A stretch of 64,000 bases of DNA from UBA2211 sp049302755 (lineage in GTDB: Bacteria; Patescibacteriota; Minisyncoccia; Minisyncoccales; Minisyncoccaceae). Positions 9,082-17,063 of the stretch are shown one piece after another; within the stretch, counting starts at the first letter, position 1; every line of letters begins with the position of its first letter. The stretch lies in NCBI GenBank assembly GCA_049302755.1, contig JBAQMK010000004.1, positions 39,934-103,933 on the forward strand, written 5' to 3'. The notes under the pieces were generated by a model that was given only the letters and a program-made list of their open reading frames with translations, was not told where the DNA came from and ran no database searches. The position numbers and the translations under genes were made by a program.

Positions 9082-10157
9082 CTTAATAATTGAATTGATA
9101 CTCCTAATACGGCACAAACAATGCCGATAATCCAAAATCTCATCGTGATTTGATACGGCTTCCAGCCGATCGCTTCCAAGTGGTGATGAATCGGCGTCGA
9201 CTGCCAAATCTTTTTACCTCTGAATTTCTTAGAAAGCAATTGAATAATAACCGAACCGGTTTCTATCACCAAGACTCCGCAAATAATCGGCAGAACTGCC
9301 ACTGAATCGGTTAAAAAAGCAATCGCCGTCATCGTCATCGCTAATCCCAAAATTCCCGTCTCGCCCATATAAAACTTAGCGGGAGGAATATTAAACCACA
9401 AGAAAGCGAATAAAGTTCCGAGAATCACCATGCAAAAAGCTGATAAATCAATCATTCCCAAAGAAAACGCAATCACGGCGAAAGCTCCGAAAATGGCACT
9501 GTAAACTCCGCCGGCCAATCCATCTAATCCATCAACCACTCCCGAAGCCCAAGAAGCCAGACTAACAATAATGTATAAAAGAATAAAATAAATTCCGATA
9601 TGCCAATCAAATCCGTGCGGAAAATCTCTCAATAAAGGAATATGGATGAAATCCCAGCCTAATTTGTAATACATCCAGGCTCCACCCACCAAACCGATGA
9701 GAGTCACTAACAATAATCTTGTTTTGAATTTCAATCCCCCACCGATATATTTACCCCGGCCGTAGACAACCGAAATGTCATCAATTAATCCGATCAAAGA
9801 AGCAGTAATTAAAGCGAACAAAGGAATCCAAGTTTCTTCACGGGACAAAAAGTTAAATCTGTCTATCCACCAAATATCGGAAAATCTTCCAGCTAATAAA
9901 AGAATAAATAATAAAATTAAAACTGTTACCCAGATAATTATTCCGCCACCACGGGGAGTATTGGTTTCTTTTTCTTTATGAAAAGCTAAAAAAACCGTCG
10001 CTTCCTGTCCGTCAATTGTTTTTTCTCTGGCTTTCTTTTTCCAAAATTCTATTTTGTATAAAAATTTAATTAAAAAGCCGGCCACAATCACGGCGATAAT
10101 AGAAGCTGTGAAGCCCAAGGACATTATTTTTATTGCATTGAAAGTAAATAAAGACAT
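9078..10157 (-). CDS. mraY: Phospho-MurNAc-pentapeptide translocase (MraY)
   Basis: 359-aa integral membrane enzyme that makes lipid I from UDP-MurNAc-pentapeptide and undecaprenyl phosphate. About ten transmembrane helices are visible. Conserved motifs include RGGGIIIW (normally TPTMGG-like; here TPRGGG), the Asp pair LIGLIDDISVVYGRGKY, NTD-type GVVDGLDGLAGG, FLWFNIPPAKFYMGETG and the HHHLEAIGW histidine motif (PIHHHLE). It is followed 4 nt upstream by the carboxypeptidase gene and overlaps murL by 4 nt, so it lies within one long leftward operon. Confidence 0.96.
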   Translation of the reverse strand: MSLFTFNAIKIMSLGFTASIIAVIVAGFLIKFLYKIEFWKKKAREKTIDGQEATVFLAFHKEKETNTPRGGGIIIWVTVLILLFILLLAGRFSDIWWIDRFNFLSREETWIPLFALITASLIGLIDDISVVYGRGKYIGGGLKFKTRLLLVTLIGLVGGAWMYYKLGWDFIHIPLLRDFPHGFDWHIGIYFILLYIIVSLASWASGVVDGLDGLAGGVYSAIFGAFAVIAFSLGMIDLSAFCMVILGTLFAFLWFNIPPAKFYMGETGILGLAMTMTAIAFLTDSVAVLPIICGVLVIETGSVIIQLLSKKFRGKKIWQSTPIHHHLEAIGWKPYQITMRFWIIGIVCAVLGVSIQLLR

Positions 10158-10160
10158 AGT

Positions 10161-11111
10161 TTACCAAATAAACGAAGCCTGGAGCCACTCTTCTAATTTT
10201 CTAGCTTCTTTAAACCTGTCATCCGCCCCGGTAATCACATTAATGATATAGCCCGAGTTAACTGACGAATAATTGTTCAGTATTAATATGATACACCCGT
10301 TAGCCTCTTTTGTATATCCGGTTTTACCCCAAAGATACCCGGTATTTTCCTTTAAAAGAATATTGGTATTCTTCAAATTATGAACAACTCCGCTCGCACT
10401 CACAATCTTTTTTTCCGACAAAGATAATATTTGCGGGATCAAAGTGTGATTATTAAGAATATAGATGACCAACTTCTCCAAATCTTCAACGGTTGAAACG
10501 TTTGTTTCCAATAATTCGGTCGCTGAGTCATTGGTAAAGATATCTAATCCGGTCGGATTATAAAATCGGGTATTTTCCATACCCAGTTCGGTGGCCTTTT
10601 TATTCATCTTGTAAACAAACTCTGTTCGGCCCATTTTCTCCGCCAAAGCTTCGGCTCCGTCATTACTCGATTCAATCAAGGTAACATACATTAAATCATT
10701 AACGGTTATCTTCTCGTCAGCCCTTAATCCTCCCATTGTCCCGGTCGTAGAAACAGCAGCCGAACTGATAACAACCAAATCGTCTAGATTATAATTCTCC
10801 AAAGAAATAACCGCGGTCATTAATTTAGTTAAAGAAGCAATCGGTATCACATCACTGCTTTTCTTTTCCGCCAAAATAATTTCTTTTTCCCTATTTAAAT
10901 CAACAAAGGTTGATAAAAAATTATTGGAACTCAGATACAAATCGGCAATCTGTTCTTTGCTTAACGGCCGCAACAAAGAAACATCGGTCTGTTCTAGGAA
11001 AAACAAATCAGACGTTTTATTCAAAACATCCTTAGAACATAGATTGACGATAAAAAACAATAAAAATAGGAAAAAAAGACCCGCTAAAAAGAAAATATTT
11101 TCTCTCTTCAT
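10161..11111 (-). CDS. dacA: D-alanyl-D-alanine carboxypeptidase (S11/PBP5-like)
   Basis: 316-aa secreted, membrane-tethered penicillin-binding protein that trims the terminal D-Ala of peptidoglycan stem peptides. One N-terminal hydrophobic helix (about 6-24) serves as signal anchor. The three catalytic motifs are present: SxxK as ASLTKLM (Ser93, Lys96), SxN as ESSND (148-150) and KTG as WGKTGYT near 266. It lacks the extra C-terminal beta domain and amphipathic anchor of PBP5. It is 5 nt from aspS and 3 nt from mraY, so co-transcribed with both. Confidence 0.93.
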   Translation of the reverse strand: MKRENIFFLAGLFFLFLLFFIVNLCSKDVLNKTSDLFFLEQTDVSLLRPLSKEQIADLYLSSNNFLSTFVDLNREKEIILAEKKSSDVIPIASLTKLMTAVISLENYNLDDLVVISSAAVSTTGTMGGLRADEKITVNDLMYVTLIESSNDGAEALAEKMGRTEFVYKMNKKATELGMENTRFYNPTGLDIFTNDSATELLETNVSTVEDLEKLVIYILNNHTLIPQILSLSEKKIVSASGVVHNLKNTNILLKENTGYLWGKTGYTKEANGCIILILNNYSSVNSGYIINVITGADDRFKEARKLEEWLQASFIW

Positions 11112-11116
11112 ACTCT

Positions 11117-12400
11117 TTAAGGAATTAATCTTTTAACATCTCGAGGAAACAGAATGGCTTCCTTTATACTCTCTAAATTCAAGATTTGCTTAATGATTCT
11201 TTCCGAACCCATTCCCCAGCCACCATGCGGTGGAATCGCATATTTAAAAGTGTCAACGTAGAATTCCATACCATTAGGCTTGATTCCTTTCTTTTTCATA
11301 TTACTCAACAATTCATCGTATTTGTGTATTCTCTGTCCACCGGTAGCAATTTCAAGGCCTTTATAAAGCAAATCAAAACCGCAAGTCTCTTCCGGGTTTG
11401 TCGGATCAGGCATAGTATAAAAAGGTCGGTCGCTCCAAGGATAATGAGTAATGAAAATAAAATCTGAATCGAATTCTTCTTTGGCATACTTTCCTGCTAA
11501 CTCTTCACCTTTCGGGTCAATATCCGTTTCTTCGGAAACTTCGTGTCCGTATTTTTCTTTAATTATTTTCTTGATTTCCGAAAGCTTGATGAAAGGAATA
11601 CTATCAGGAACTTTTGATAACTCAATATTGTATAAATCCAAATAAGGCTTTCCTTCTTTTTCAATTTTCGCAAACACTTGTTGCAAAACTCCGTTCAATG
11701 TTTTGGCAACCTCATAAAAGTCAGAGATGTATCCCATTTCGGCATCGAGTCCGATATATTCGTTAACGTGCCTGGTGGTAAAATGCGGTTCGGCTCTAAA
11801 AACAGAACCGACCTCAAAAACTCTTTCCAAGACTCCGACCATAATTTGTTTGTAAAACTGAGGACTTTGCGCCAAAGTCGCTTCTTTCTCAAAATATTTT
11901 ACTTTGAAGAAATTAGCACCGCCTTCGGTCGCCGTTCCCAATATCTTCGGCGTCTTAATTTCGGTAAAATCGTATTCTCTCATCACTGTTTCGTAGCTCT
12001 TTAATAAAATATCGTATAGTTTAAAAATAGCCTGAACTCTAGGATGCCTTAATGATAAGGGACGGTAATCTAATAATGTATTTAAATTTAAATTAATATC
12101 TTCTTTGCTTAAATCAATCGGCAAATCTTCAATGTTTTCTGAAACAACTTCCAACTTCTCGCCTTTGATTTCAAAACCGCTCTTGGCTCTCGCATCTTTT
12201 TTAACCAATCCGGTAATCACTACCGCATCTCCGTTTTTAACTTCAGTACTTTTATCAACCACGACCTGGATGGTTCCGGTATAATCCTGAACGATTAAAA
12301 AAACTATATTCCCCAAGTTTCTGATATTAAAAACCCGGCCCTTAATCACGGCTTGCTTGTCTTCGTATTCAGATATTTTTCCAATTAAAGCTCTTTCCAT
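11117..12400 (-). CDS. aspS: Aspartyl-tRNA synthetase, archaeal/short type
   Basis: 427-aa class II synthetase. The N-terminal OB fold (about 1-100) binds the anticodon. The catalytic core has motif 2 as FRAEPHFTTRHVNEYIGLDAEMG and motif 3 as GGWGMGSERIIKQIL. The length (about 430 rather than about 590 aa) and the absence of the bacterial GAD insertion mark it as the archaeal-type AspRS. Members of that type are often non-discriminating and also charge tRNA-Asn, which would require GatCAB elsewhere; this cannot be decided here. The gene is embedded in the cell-wall operon, 1 nt from the 7TM sensor and 5 nt from the carboxypeptidase. Confidence 0.93.
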   Translation of the reverse strand: MERALIGKISEYEDKQAVIKGRVFNIRNLGNIVFLIVQDYTGTIQVVVDKSTEVKNGDAVVITGLVKKDARAKSGFEIKGEKLEVVSENIEDLPIDLSKEDINLNLNTLLDYRPLSLRHPRVQAIFKLYDILLKSYETVMREYDFTEIKTPKILGTATEGGANFFKVKYFEKEATLAQSPQFYKQIMVGVLERVFEVGSVFRAEPHFTTRHVNEYIGLDAEMGYISDFYEVAKTLNGVLQQVFAKIEKEGKPYLDLYNIELSKVPDSIPFIKLSEIKKIIKEKYGHEVSEETDIDPKGEELAGKYAKEEFDSDFIFITHYPWSDRPFYTMPDPTNPEETCGFDLLYKGLEIATGGQRIHKYDELLSNMKKKGIKPNGMEFYVDTFKYAIPPHGGWGMGSERIIKQILNLESIKEAILFPRDVKRLIP

Positions 12401-12401
12401 T

Positions 12402-13574
12402 TTATTTTCTTAATTTATCTTCTAATTCTCTTATCCTGTCTTTTAATTCAACCATTTTATTTTCTCGATTCACGAAAATATCACTAAACTGTTCTAATTC
12501 AACTATTTTTTCCTCCAATTGCTTAGTTTTTCTTTCCAATTCCTTGGTTCGCTCGCTTACCAATTTTTCCAAACTGTCATTCAAACCTTGTAAATCGCGG
12601 GTCCTTTCTTTAACTTTTTTATCCAAGATGGTATTGGCAACTTCGCAGGCCTGTCTGGATTCTTTTAATTGATTATTGATTTCTTCCAACTCCTTAGCTC
12701 TTTTCCCTATCTTCTCCTCAAAAACTCCTTTCTCTTCGCTTAATTGATGGGTATACTTTAAAGCCACAAAAGAAAGAACACAGATGAGGATAAAAATAAC
12801 CGACTTTTCAGGAAAGGTCACTTCCAGATCCGGAAAAACCAATAATGAAGCCAAAAGAGTTAATAAAGTTGCTACTAATATATCAGTCGTAATAATTGAA
12901 GCTAAAGGATTTTTTTCAATTAAGATATATGCCATTATAAGAGCATAGACGGGAATAGTCAAATAAAACAAAGGATAAATATTGATTCCGTAAACTGGAA
13001 GAAAATCAATAAAAACCAAACCGAAAATAGATATTCCCAAAAGAAGATAAAGGACGGTATCTTTCTTAATGCTCTTATCAACTCTGTTTTGCCAAGCCTT
13101 AAAAAGATTATACAAAGACATAGATAACAAGGAAATTATAAAAAGAGAAAAAGCGTAATGAATAATGCTCACCATGCTCCAATCTCCCCATTTGTAAAAA
13201 AACACTCCGTCGATTACCGAATCAACATCAACCACAAAAACTAAAAACAAAGAAAACGAATAAGCAAGGAATAATTGAATCTTCTGACTGCTTATCTTGC
13301 AAAATTCAATTGTGAAGTGATACAAGAAGGTCGGAATTAAAAACACCGACAGAACCAAGAATTTATTCAATAAGACGCTCTCATTAACCGAGCCCCAAGC
13401 ATGTCCCTGCCAAATAACAAAAGTTCCGAAAGCCCACAAAAATTGAGCCAGACTCATTAAAAAAAACAATAAATTAACCTTTCCCCGATTCTTAAAAAAT
13501 ATAAAAGTTCCGACCAGTAAAATAAAAATACTGCTCGGGATAACTAAATAGATTGAAAACGGTGTATCGATCAT
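12402..13574 (-). CDS. 7TM sensor protein with coiled coil, no kinase domain
   Basis: 390 aa. The N-terminal ~245 residues form seven to eight hydrophobic helices of the same 7TM sensor type as the histidine kinase at 1992-4229 (compare FIFFKNRGKVNLLFFLMS with FIFFKNRKNTTNYTFILLS). The remainder is a long Glu/Lys-rich coiled coil (about 270-390) with repeats such as KERTRDL and SERTKELE. There is no HisKA His, N box or G box, so it cannot autophosphorylate. It overlaps the downstream response-regulator gene by 4 nt. It may present a signal to another kinase or bind the regulator directly; that role is inference. Confidence 0.85.
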   Translation of the reverse strand: MIDTPFSIYLVIPSSIFILLVGTFIFFKNRGKVNLLFFLMSLAQFLWAFGTFVIWQGHAWGSVNESVLLNKFLVLSVFLIPTFLYHFTIEFCKISSQKIQLFLAYSFSLFLVFVVDVDSVIDGVFFYKWGDWSMVSIIHYAFSLFIISLLSMSLYNLFKAWQNRVDKSIKKDTVLYLLLGISIFGLVFIDFLPVYGINIYPLFYLTIPVYALIMAYILIEKNPLASIITTDILVATLLTLLASLLVFPDLEVTFPEKSVIFILICVLSFVALKYTHQLSEEKGVFEEKIGKRAKELEEINNQLKESRQACEVANTILDKKVKERTRDLQGLNDSLEKLVSERTKELERKTKQLEEKIVELEQFSDIFVNRENKMVELKDRIRELEDKLRK

Positions 13575-13954
13575 TGATTTAATAATTCTTTAATTCTTGT
13601 CACTATTTCTTTAGGATCGTGATTTGATTTTATCAAATAATCCTTGGCTCCGTATTTAAGAGCCTCGGTTCTGGTTTGATTATCGTCAAAGTTGGAAAGA
13701 ACCAAAACCGGAACTGATTTCAAGCTGTCTATCTCTTTCGCCTTAATCAAATAATTGATTCCGCTTTCTTTCGGAAGAAGCACATCTAAAACCACCAAGT
13801 CCGGGGTTTGTTTTTTAGCCAACTCAATTCCTTCGTCAACTTCAATCGCTGAAATAACTTCGAATCCTTCTTTATTCAGTTTGAACTTATACATCTCGGA
13901 AAGAATTTTCTCGTCTTCGATGATAAGAATTCTTTTTGTATTTTTATTTTCCAT
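13571..13954 (-). CDS. Single-domain response regulator
   Basis: 127-aa CheY-like receiver. The acidic pair EDE is near residues 12-14, the phospho-acceptor Asp is in LVVLDVLLPKE near 54, Ser is in VLVLSNFD and Lys in YLIKSNHD. It has no effector domain. The start overlaps nothing upstream, while the stop overlaps the sensor's start (ATGA), so the regulator and a kinase-less sensor are produced together. It must receive phosphate from a kinase encoded elsewhere, possibly the 7TM-GAF kinase at 1992-4229. Confidence 0.9.
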   Translation of the reverse strand: MENKNTKRILIIEDEKILSEMYKFKLNKEGFEVISAIEVDEGIELAKKQTPDLVVLDVLLPKESGINYLIKAKEIDSLKSVPVLVLSNFDDNQTRTEALKYGAKDYLIKSNHDPKEIVTRIKELLNQ

Positions 13955-13977
13955 ATTTTTCTAAAATAAAAAGAAGA

Positions 13978-14064
13978 TTAATCTTCTTTGCTTCCGCCTA
14001 AAACACACCATAAAACAAGTGTAATAACCGATAGAACTATAAATATTGTCCAAATTGTTTCCAT
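13978..14064 (-). CDS. 28-residue single-pass membrane peptide
   Basis: Small ORF METIWTIFIV... ending in WCVLGGSKED: one hydrophobic helix (about residues 4-22) with an acidic tail. Support for it being real: the ATG lies 6 nt after a perfect TATAAT with TTGAAA 16 nt further up, the same geometry seen at murG, mreC and other starts in this window. It would be the first gene of the cell-wall/two-component operon, 23 nt before the response regulator. Function unknown; size and topology suit a small regulator of the adjacent 7TM sensor. The alternative is that the promoter simply drives the response regulator and the ORF is part of its leader. Confidence 0.6.
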   Translation of the reverse strand: METIWTIFIVLSVITLVLWCVLGGSKED

Positions 14065-14070
14065 ATATAT

Positions 14071-14098
14071 ATTATACTTGATACAGCATTCTTTTCAA
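14071..14098 (-). promoter_or_regulatory. Strong predicted promoter of the large cell-wall operon
   Basis: Minus strand TTGAAA (14093-14098), 16-nt spacer, TATAAT (14071-14076), then ATATAT and the ATG of the 28-residue ORF. It should drive the operon leftward from 14.06 kb through aspS, mraY, murL and probably murD and ftsW. Confidence 0.7.
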
Positions 14099-14106
14099 GA
14101 GAAAAA

Positions 14107-15393
14107 TTAATAACAGGCCCGGATATTGTCCTTGAAATCTTGACTTAAATCATAAATATCACCAGCGCCCATAAAGATTATCACTTCTCCCCCCTTGATA
14201 TTGGAAAATAAATCTTCATTGGTAACATAGATCGCATTAGGGACAGCGGCTGCCAATTTAATCGAATCAATCTTGTCTTTGAATTCTCCTCCTTCCCTTC
14301 CTGCGACATCGTAAATATCGACTAAAAACAATTTATCAATCAACTTGGTTTCAATCACTTCTTTAAAAACTTTAATAAAATCATTTAACAATAAAAATGT
14401 TCTCTGGTATTGATGAGGCTGAAAAACACAATATATTGTTTTATCCGGATATTTCTGCCTCGCTCCCTTCAGGGTTGCTAAAATCTCGGTCGGATGATGC
14501 GCATAATCATCGATTAAAACAAAATCAGGAAACTGAGTTTCTTCAAACCTTCTCCAAGAACCAATGTATTTTGATAAAGCATTAAAAGAAACTTCATCTG
14601 GTATTTTCAATTCTCTTGCCACCTTGATTGCTGCCAAAGCATCTAAAACATTGTGATCGCCGGGAATCTTGATTATCTCTCTTAATTTTTTAACATCTCT
14701 TTCTTCGTCTAAAGAAAATTCAACCGTTTTTTTATCTGAGCGCACTTCCGTTCCTTTTAGTTTTACCAAAACTCCGTCATTTCCCAGATGCGAAACAAAA
14801 ATATTAAAAGCATCTTTGATTTTTTCAATGGTTTGATAGTAATCAAGATGGTCTTCTTCAATGTTTGTCACAACAGCAATCTTCGGCCAATAATTAAGGA
14901 ATGACTCTTCGTGTTCGCAGGCTTCAATCACTAAATATTCAGACTGACCCATCCTAAAATTAGAATCTCCGAATTCTTTTAATCTGGTTCCGACAATCAC
15001 GGTCGGGTCAAAACCGGCTTCGGTCAAAATCAAACCGATCATCGCGGTCGTCGTACTTTTTCCGTGAGTTCCGGAAACAGCGATGGTAAAATACTCTTTA
15101 GTTATTTCTCCTAAAGCCTGAGGATAGCTTAAAATCTTAATTCCTTTCAATTCCGCTTCAAGCAATTCAGGATTATTCTCCCTGACCGCCGGACTATGAA
15201 TAACCATGTCATAATCTTTGATGTTTTCCGATACGTTAGGACCGATAACAATCTTCGCTCCTCGTTTAACAAGGTCCTCGGTGATTAAAGACGAAACAAC
15301 ATCGGAACCGAAAATCTCATTTCCTTTTTCTAAATAATATCGGGCAATAGCTGAAACTCCTATTCCTCCGATGCCAATAAAATGTATTTTCAT
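14107..15393 (-). CDS. murC: UDP-MurNAc--L-alanine ligase (MurC)
   Basis: 428-aa Mur ligase that starts the stem peptide by adding L-Ala to UDP-MurNAc. The N-terminal UDP-binding Rossmann motif is HFIGIGGIGVSAIARYYLEKG, the ATP loop is VSGTHGKSTTTAMIG near 108-122, and the C-terminal domain shows LIDDYAHHPTEILATLKGAR and FQPHQYQRT, all classical MurC signatures. Slightly shorter than the usual ~460 aa. It overlaps or abuts thpR (1 nt between thpR stop and murC start), so both share the thpR promoter. It ends just before the promoter of the cell-wall operon and is transcribed in the same direction. Confidence 0.97.
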   Translation of the reverse strand: MKIHFIGIGGIGVSAIARYYLEKGNEIFGSDVVSSLITEDLVKRGAKIVIGPNVSENIKDYDMVIHSPAVRENNPELLEAELKGIKILSYPQALGEITKEYFTIAVSGTHGKSTTTAMIGLILTEAGFDPTVIVGTRLKEFGDSNFRMGQSEYLVIEACEHEESFLNYWPKIAVVTNIEEDHLDYYQTIEKIKDAFNIFVSHLGNDGVLVKLKGTEVRSDKKTVEFSLDEERDVKKLREIIKIPGDHNVLDALAAIKVARELKIPDEVSFNALSKYIGSWRRFEETQFPDFVLIDDYAHHPTEILATLKGARQKYPDKTIYCVFQPHQYQRTFLLLNDFIKVFKEVIETKLIDKLFLVDIYDVAGREGGEFKDKIDSIKLAAAVPNAIYVTNEDLFSNIKGGEVIIFMGAGDIYDLSQDFKDNIRACY

Positions 15394-15394
15394 A

Positions 15395-15967
15395 TTATTT
15401 TAATGGAATTGATTTTAATATTGCGTAATCGGCTCCTCCCTTTCCCAAGTTGCTTTCCATGATTTCAATTGAATTAACGGAAAAGGATAAAGAAATATCT
15501 TTAAAAATATCTGGTCTTTCTTCCGGCTCGATTCTGTTGAATTGCCACTGAATTACCTTACCCAGGGTAATGTGCGGGATAAAGCTACTGTCTGGTTTTC
15601 TAACCCCTAACATTTCTTTTTCTAAATCAGTTTGTAATTTTCCTAATGGTAAAGAATTGTCTCCCGTTGCCCATACCATTTTAGGGGCACTAGCCTTTGG
15701 TCCGTAAGAAATATCCTTTAAGTCGATTACAAAAGAACCATGATTGGCAACTATTTTTTCGATTTTCTCAATTACCGGAACTAATTCTTCTAACTCAACA
15801 TAACCGATAAAAAGCAAGGTGATATGCAGATTATGCTTCTTGCTCCACTTAATCGGACAGAAATCGTTAAAATTAGTGAAAGAACGAGCAATCTCTTCCT
15901 GATATTCTACAAGCTTATTTTTGGTTTTTTCCGGCAACGCAATACTGATAAATATTCTCTTTTGCAT
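15395..15967 (-). CDS. thpR: RNA 2',3'-cyclic phosphodiesterase / 2'-5' RNA ligase family
   Basis: 190-aa 2H-phosphoesterase that opens or joins 2',3'-cyclic phosphate ends of RNA. The two catalytic HxTL motifs are HNLHITLLFIG (about 47-57) and FIPHITLGKV (about 135-144), with the family N-terminus RIFISIALPEKTKNKL. The ATG at 15967 is 6 nt downstream of TATTCT with TTGCCC 17 nt above, so the transcript is predicted to be leaderless. Co-transcribed with murC. The physiological substrate of bacterial ThpR is generally unclear. Confidence 0.9.
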   Translation of the reverse strand: MQKRIFISIALPEKTKNKLVEYQEEIARSFTNFNDFCPIKWSKKHNLHITLLFIGYVELEELVPVIEKIEKIVANHGSFVIDLKDISYGPKASAPKMVWATGDNSLPLGKLQTDLEKEMLGVRKPDSSFIPHITLGKVIQWQFNRIEPEERPDIFKDISLSFSVNSIEIMESNLGKGGADYAILKSIPLK

Positions 15968-15973
15968 ATTTAA

Positions 15974-16002
15974 AGAATATCACTTTATGCATCAGCGGGC
16001 AA
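15974..16002 (-). promoter_or_regulatory. Predicted thpR-murC promoter (leaderless type)
   Basis: Minus strand TTGCCC (15997-16002), 17-nt spacer, TATTCT (15974-15979), 6 nt to the ATG at 15967. Confidence 0.55.
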
Positions 16003-16009
16003 TATATAA

Positions 16010-16033
16010 AAAAGAAACCTTATGGTTTCTTTT
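16010..16033 (-). terminator. Hairpin terminator after the 77-residue gene
   Basis: 10-bp perfect stem (AAAAGAAACC / GGTTTCTTTT) with a 4-nt loop and a T-run leftward. It begins 6 nt after the TGA stop and separates this gene from thpR. Confidence 0.8.
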
Positions 16034-16039
16034 ATTGAT

Positions 16040-16273
16040 TCAGCAGGATGCTGACTGTTTTGTTTCCTTACTTATCCCGTTTCCGAGCAACACGATCAAC
16101 CTTTCTTCCTGATCAGGAGTAGTGCAGCAAACCTCGATATTACCATGCCGATGTTTAATCTGATTCCTCCCTATTTCAATAAAAAGGTTATCTGCTTTCA
16201 GCGCGCGATACGCCCAATTCGGATATATCCGTTTTGAGAAGTTTCCTTTTTTCTTTGTTTCTCGATCTGTCAT
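16040..16273 (-). CDS. Uncharacterised 77-residue basic protein
   Basis: Start chosen at the ATG 16273 because AGGAG lies 8 nt upstream; the longer frame to 16399 crosses the PHP gene's promoter and start. The product begins MTDRETKKKGNFSKRIYPNW, is rich in Lys/Arg, contains a DNLFIEIGRNQIKHRHGNIE segment and ends in a Cys. No family recognised. It is a solitary unit with its own terminator, divergent from the PHP gene. It belongs to the class of short Shine-Dalgarno-containing genes scattered through this window. Confidence 0.65.
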   Translation of the reverse strand: MTDRETKKKGNFSKRIYPNWAYRALKADNLFIEIGRNQIKHRHGNIEVCCTTPDQEERLIVLLGNGISKETKQSASC

Positions 16274-16341
16274 CAGATGATCTCCTAATAAATTATTAAA
16301 ATACTGTTTTGATATAATTATGATATATAAATTAAGATTCT

Positions 16342-16369
16342 TTGTCAAAATAATCATATTGTGTATAAT
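16342..16369 (+). promoter_or_regulatory. Predicted PHP-gene promoter (leaderless type)
   Basis: TTGTCA (16342-16347), 16-nt spacer, TATAAT (16364-16369), 6 nt to the ATG at 16376. Confidence 0.65.
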
Positions 16370-16375
16370 TAAAAC

Positions 16376-17026
16376 ATGAAAATAGATTTGCACTGCCATA
16401 CTAAATATTCCTACGATGCTTCTTCGGATATAGAAAAGATAATCACTTACGCTAAAAACGTTGGTTTAGACGGAATAGCCATTACTGACCACGAAAACAC
16501 TAAAGGCTGGACAGAAGCTATTGAATTAGGAAAAAAACATAATTTTCTGATTATTCTTGGAGAAGAAATAAAAACAACCAAAGGAGATGTTTTGGGACTG
16601 TTTTTGAAACAACAAATTGACGGATACAAAAAAGACCCCCGCTGGGTTATGGAAGAGATAAAAAAACAAGGAGGATTAGTAATTATCCCCCATCCTTTTC
16701 ACGGAGCCGAAGGATTCAGAGATGACATCACTAAATATCTTGATTTGGTTGATGCGCTCGAAGTCTTCAACGGCAGAAAACCGGGAAAAAATCATGATGA
16801 TAAAGCAATGGAATTCGCCAAACAACATAATTTGGGGATGACAGCTGGAGGCGATTCTCATTATTACAAAGGAATTGGATACACATATACCGAATTTGTC
16901 GGAAACACAATAGAAGAATTAAAACAAGCTATTTTAAACAAACAAACAAAAATCAATGGGAAAAAAGCTCCATTGATTTATATCGTAACTCCACTATTAG
17001 CTAAAATAAAGCTACTTAAAAATTAG
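16376..17026 (+). CDS. PHP-domain phosphoesterase
   Basis: 216-aa metal-dependent phosphoesterase of the PHP family. The motifs appear in order: IDLHCHTKYSYDAS (residues 3-16), AITDHEN, GEEIKTTKGDVLGLF, VIIPHPFHG, DALEVFNGRKP and TAGGDSHYY, giving the usual His/Asp/Glu ligands for two or three metals. Bacterial homologues include 3',5'-nucleoside bisphosphate phosphatases and histidinol-phosphatase-like enzymes; the substrate here is not decided. It is a single-gene rightward unit with a leaderless-type promoter. Confidence 0.88.
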   Translation: MKIDLHCHTKYSYDASSDIEKIITYAKNVGLDGIAITDHENTKGWTEAIELGKKHNFLIILGEEIKTTKGDVLGLFLKQQIDGYKKDPRWVMEEIKKQGGLVIIPHPFHGAEGFRDDITKYLDLVDALEVFNGRKPGKNHDDKAMEFAKQHNLGMTAGGDSHYYKGIGYTYTEFVGNTIEELKQAILNKQTKINGKKAPLIYIVTPLLAKIKLLKN

Positions 17027-17039
17027 TTTAAATAAAAAA

Positions 17040-17063
17040 GGTGTAAGAATTTAATCCTACACC
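17040..17063 (-). terminator. Hairpin terminator overlapping the HAD-gene stop
   Basis: 9-bp stem (one G-U pair; GGTGTAGGA / TCTTACACC) with a 6-nt loop and six T leftward. The TAG stop lies in the 5' arm. Confidence 0.8.

Noticed and set aside
9082..9207. N-terminal extension of the MurL-like frame
   Set aside because: Lies completely within mraY; the ATG at 9081 overlapping the mraY TGA is the natural coupled start.
16274..16399. Longer start for the 77-residue gene
   Set aside because: Would overlap the divergent PHP gene and its promoter; AGGAG supports the ATG at 16273.
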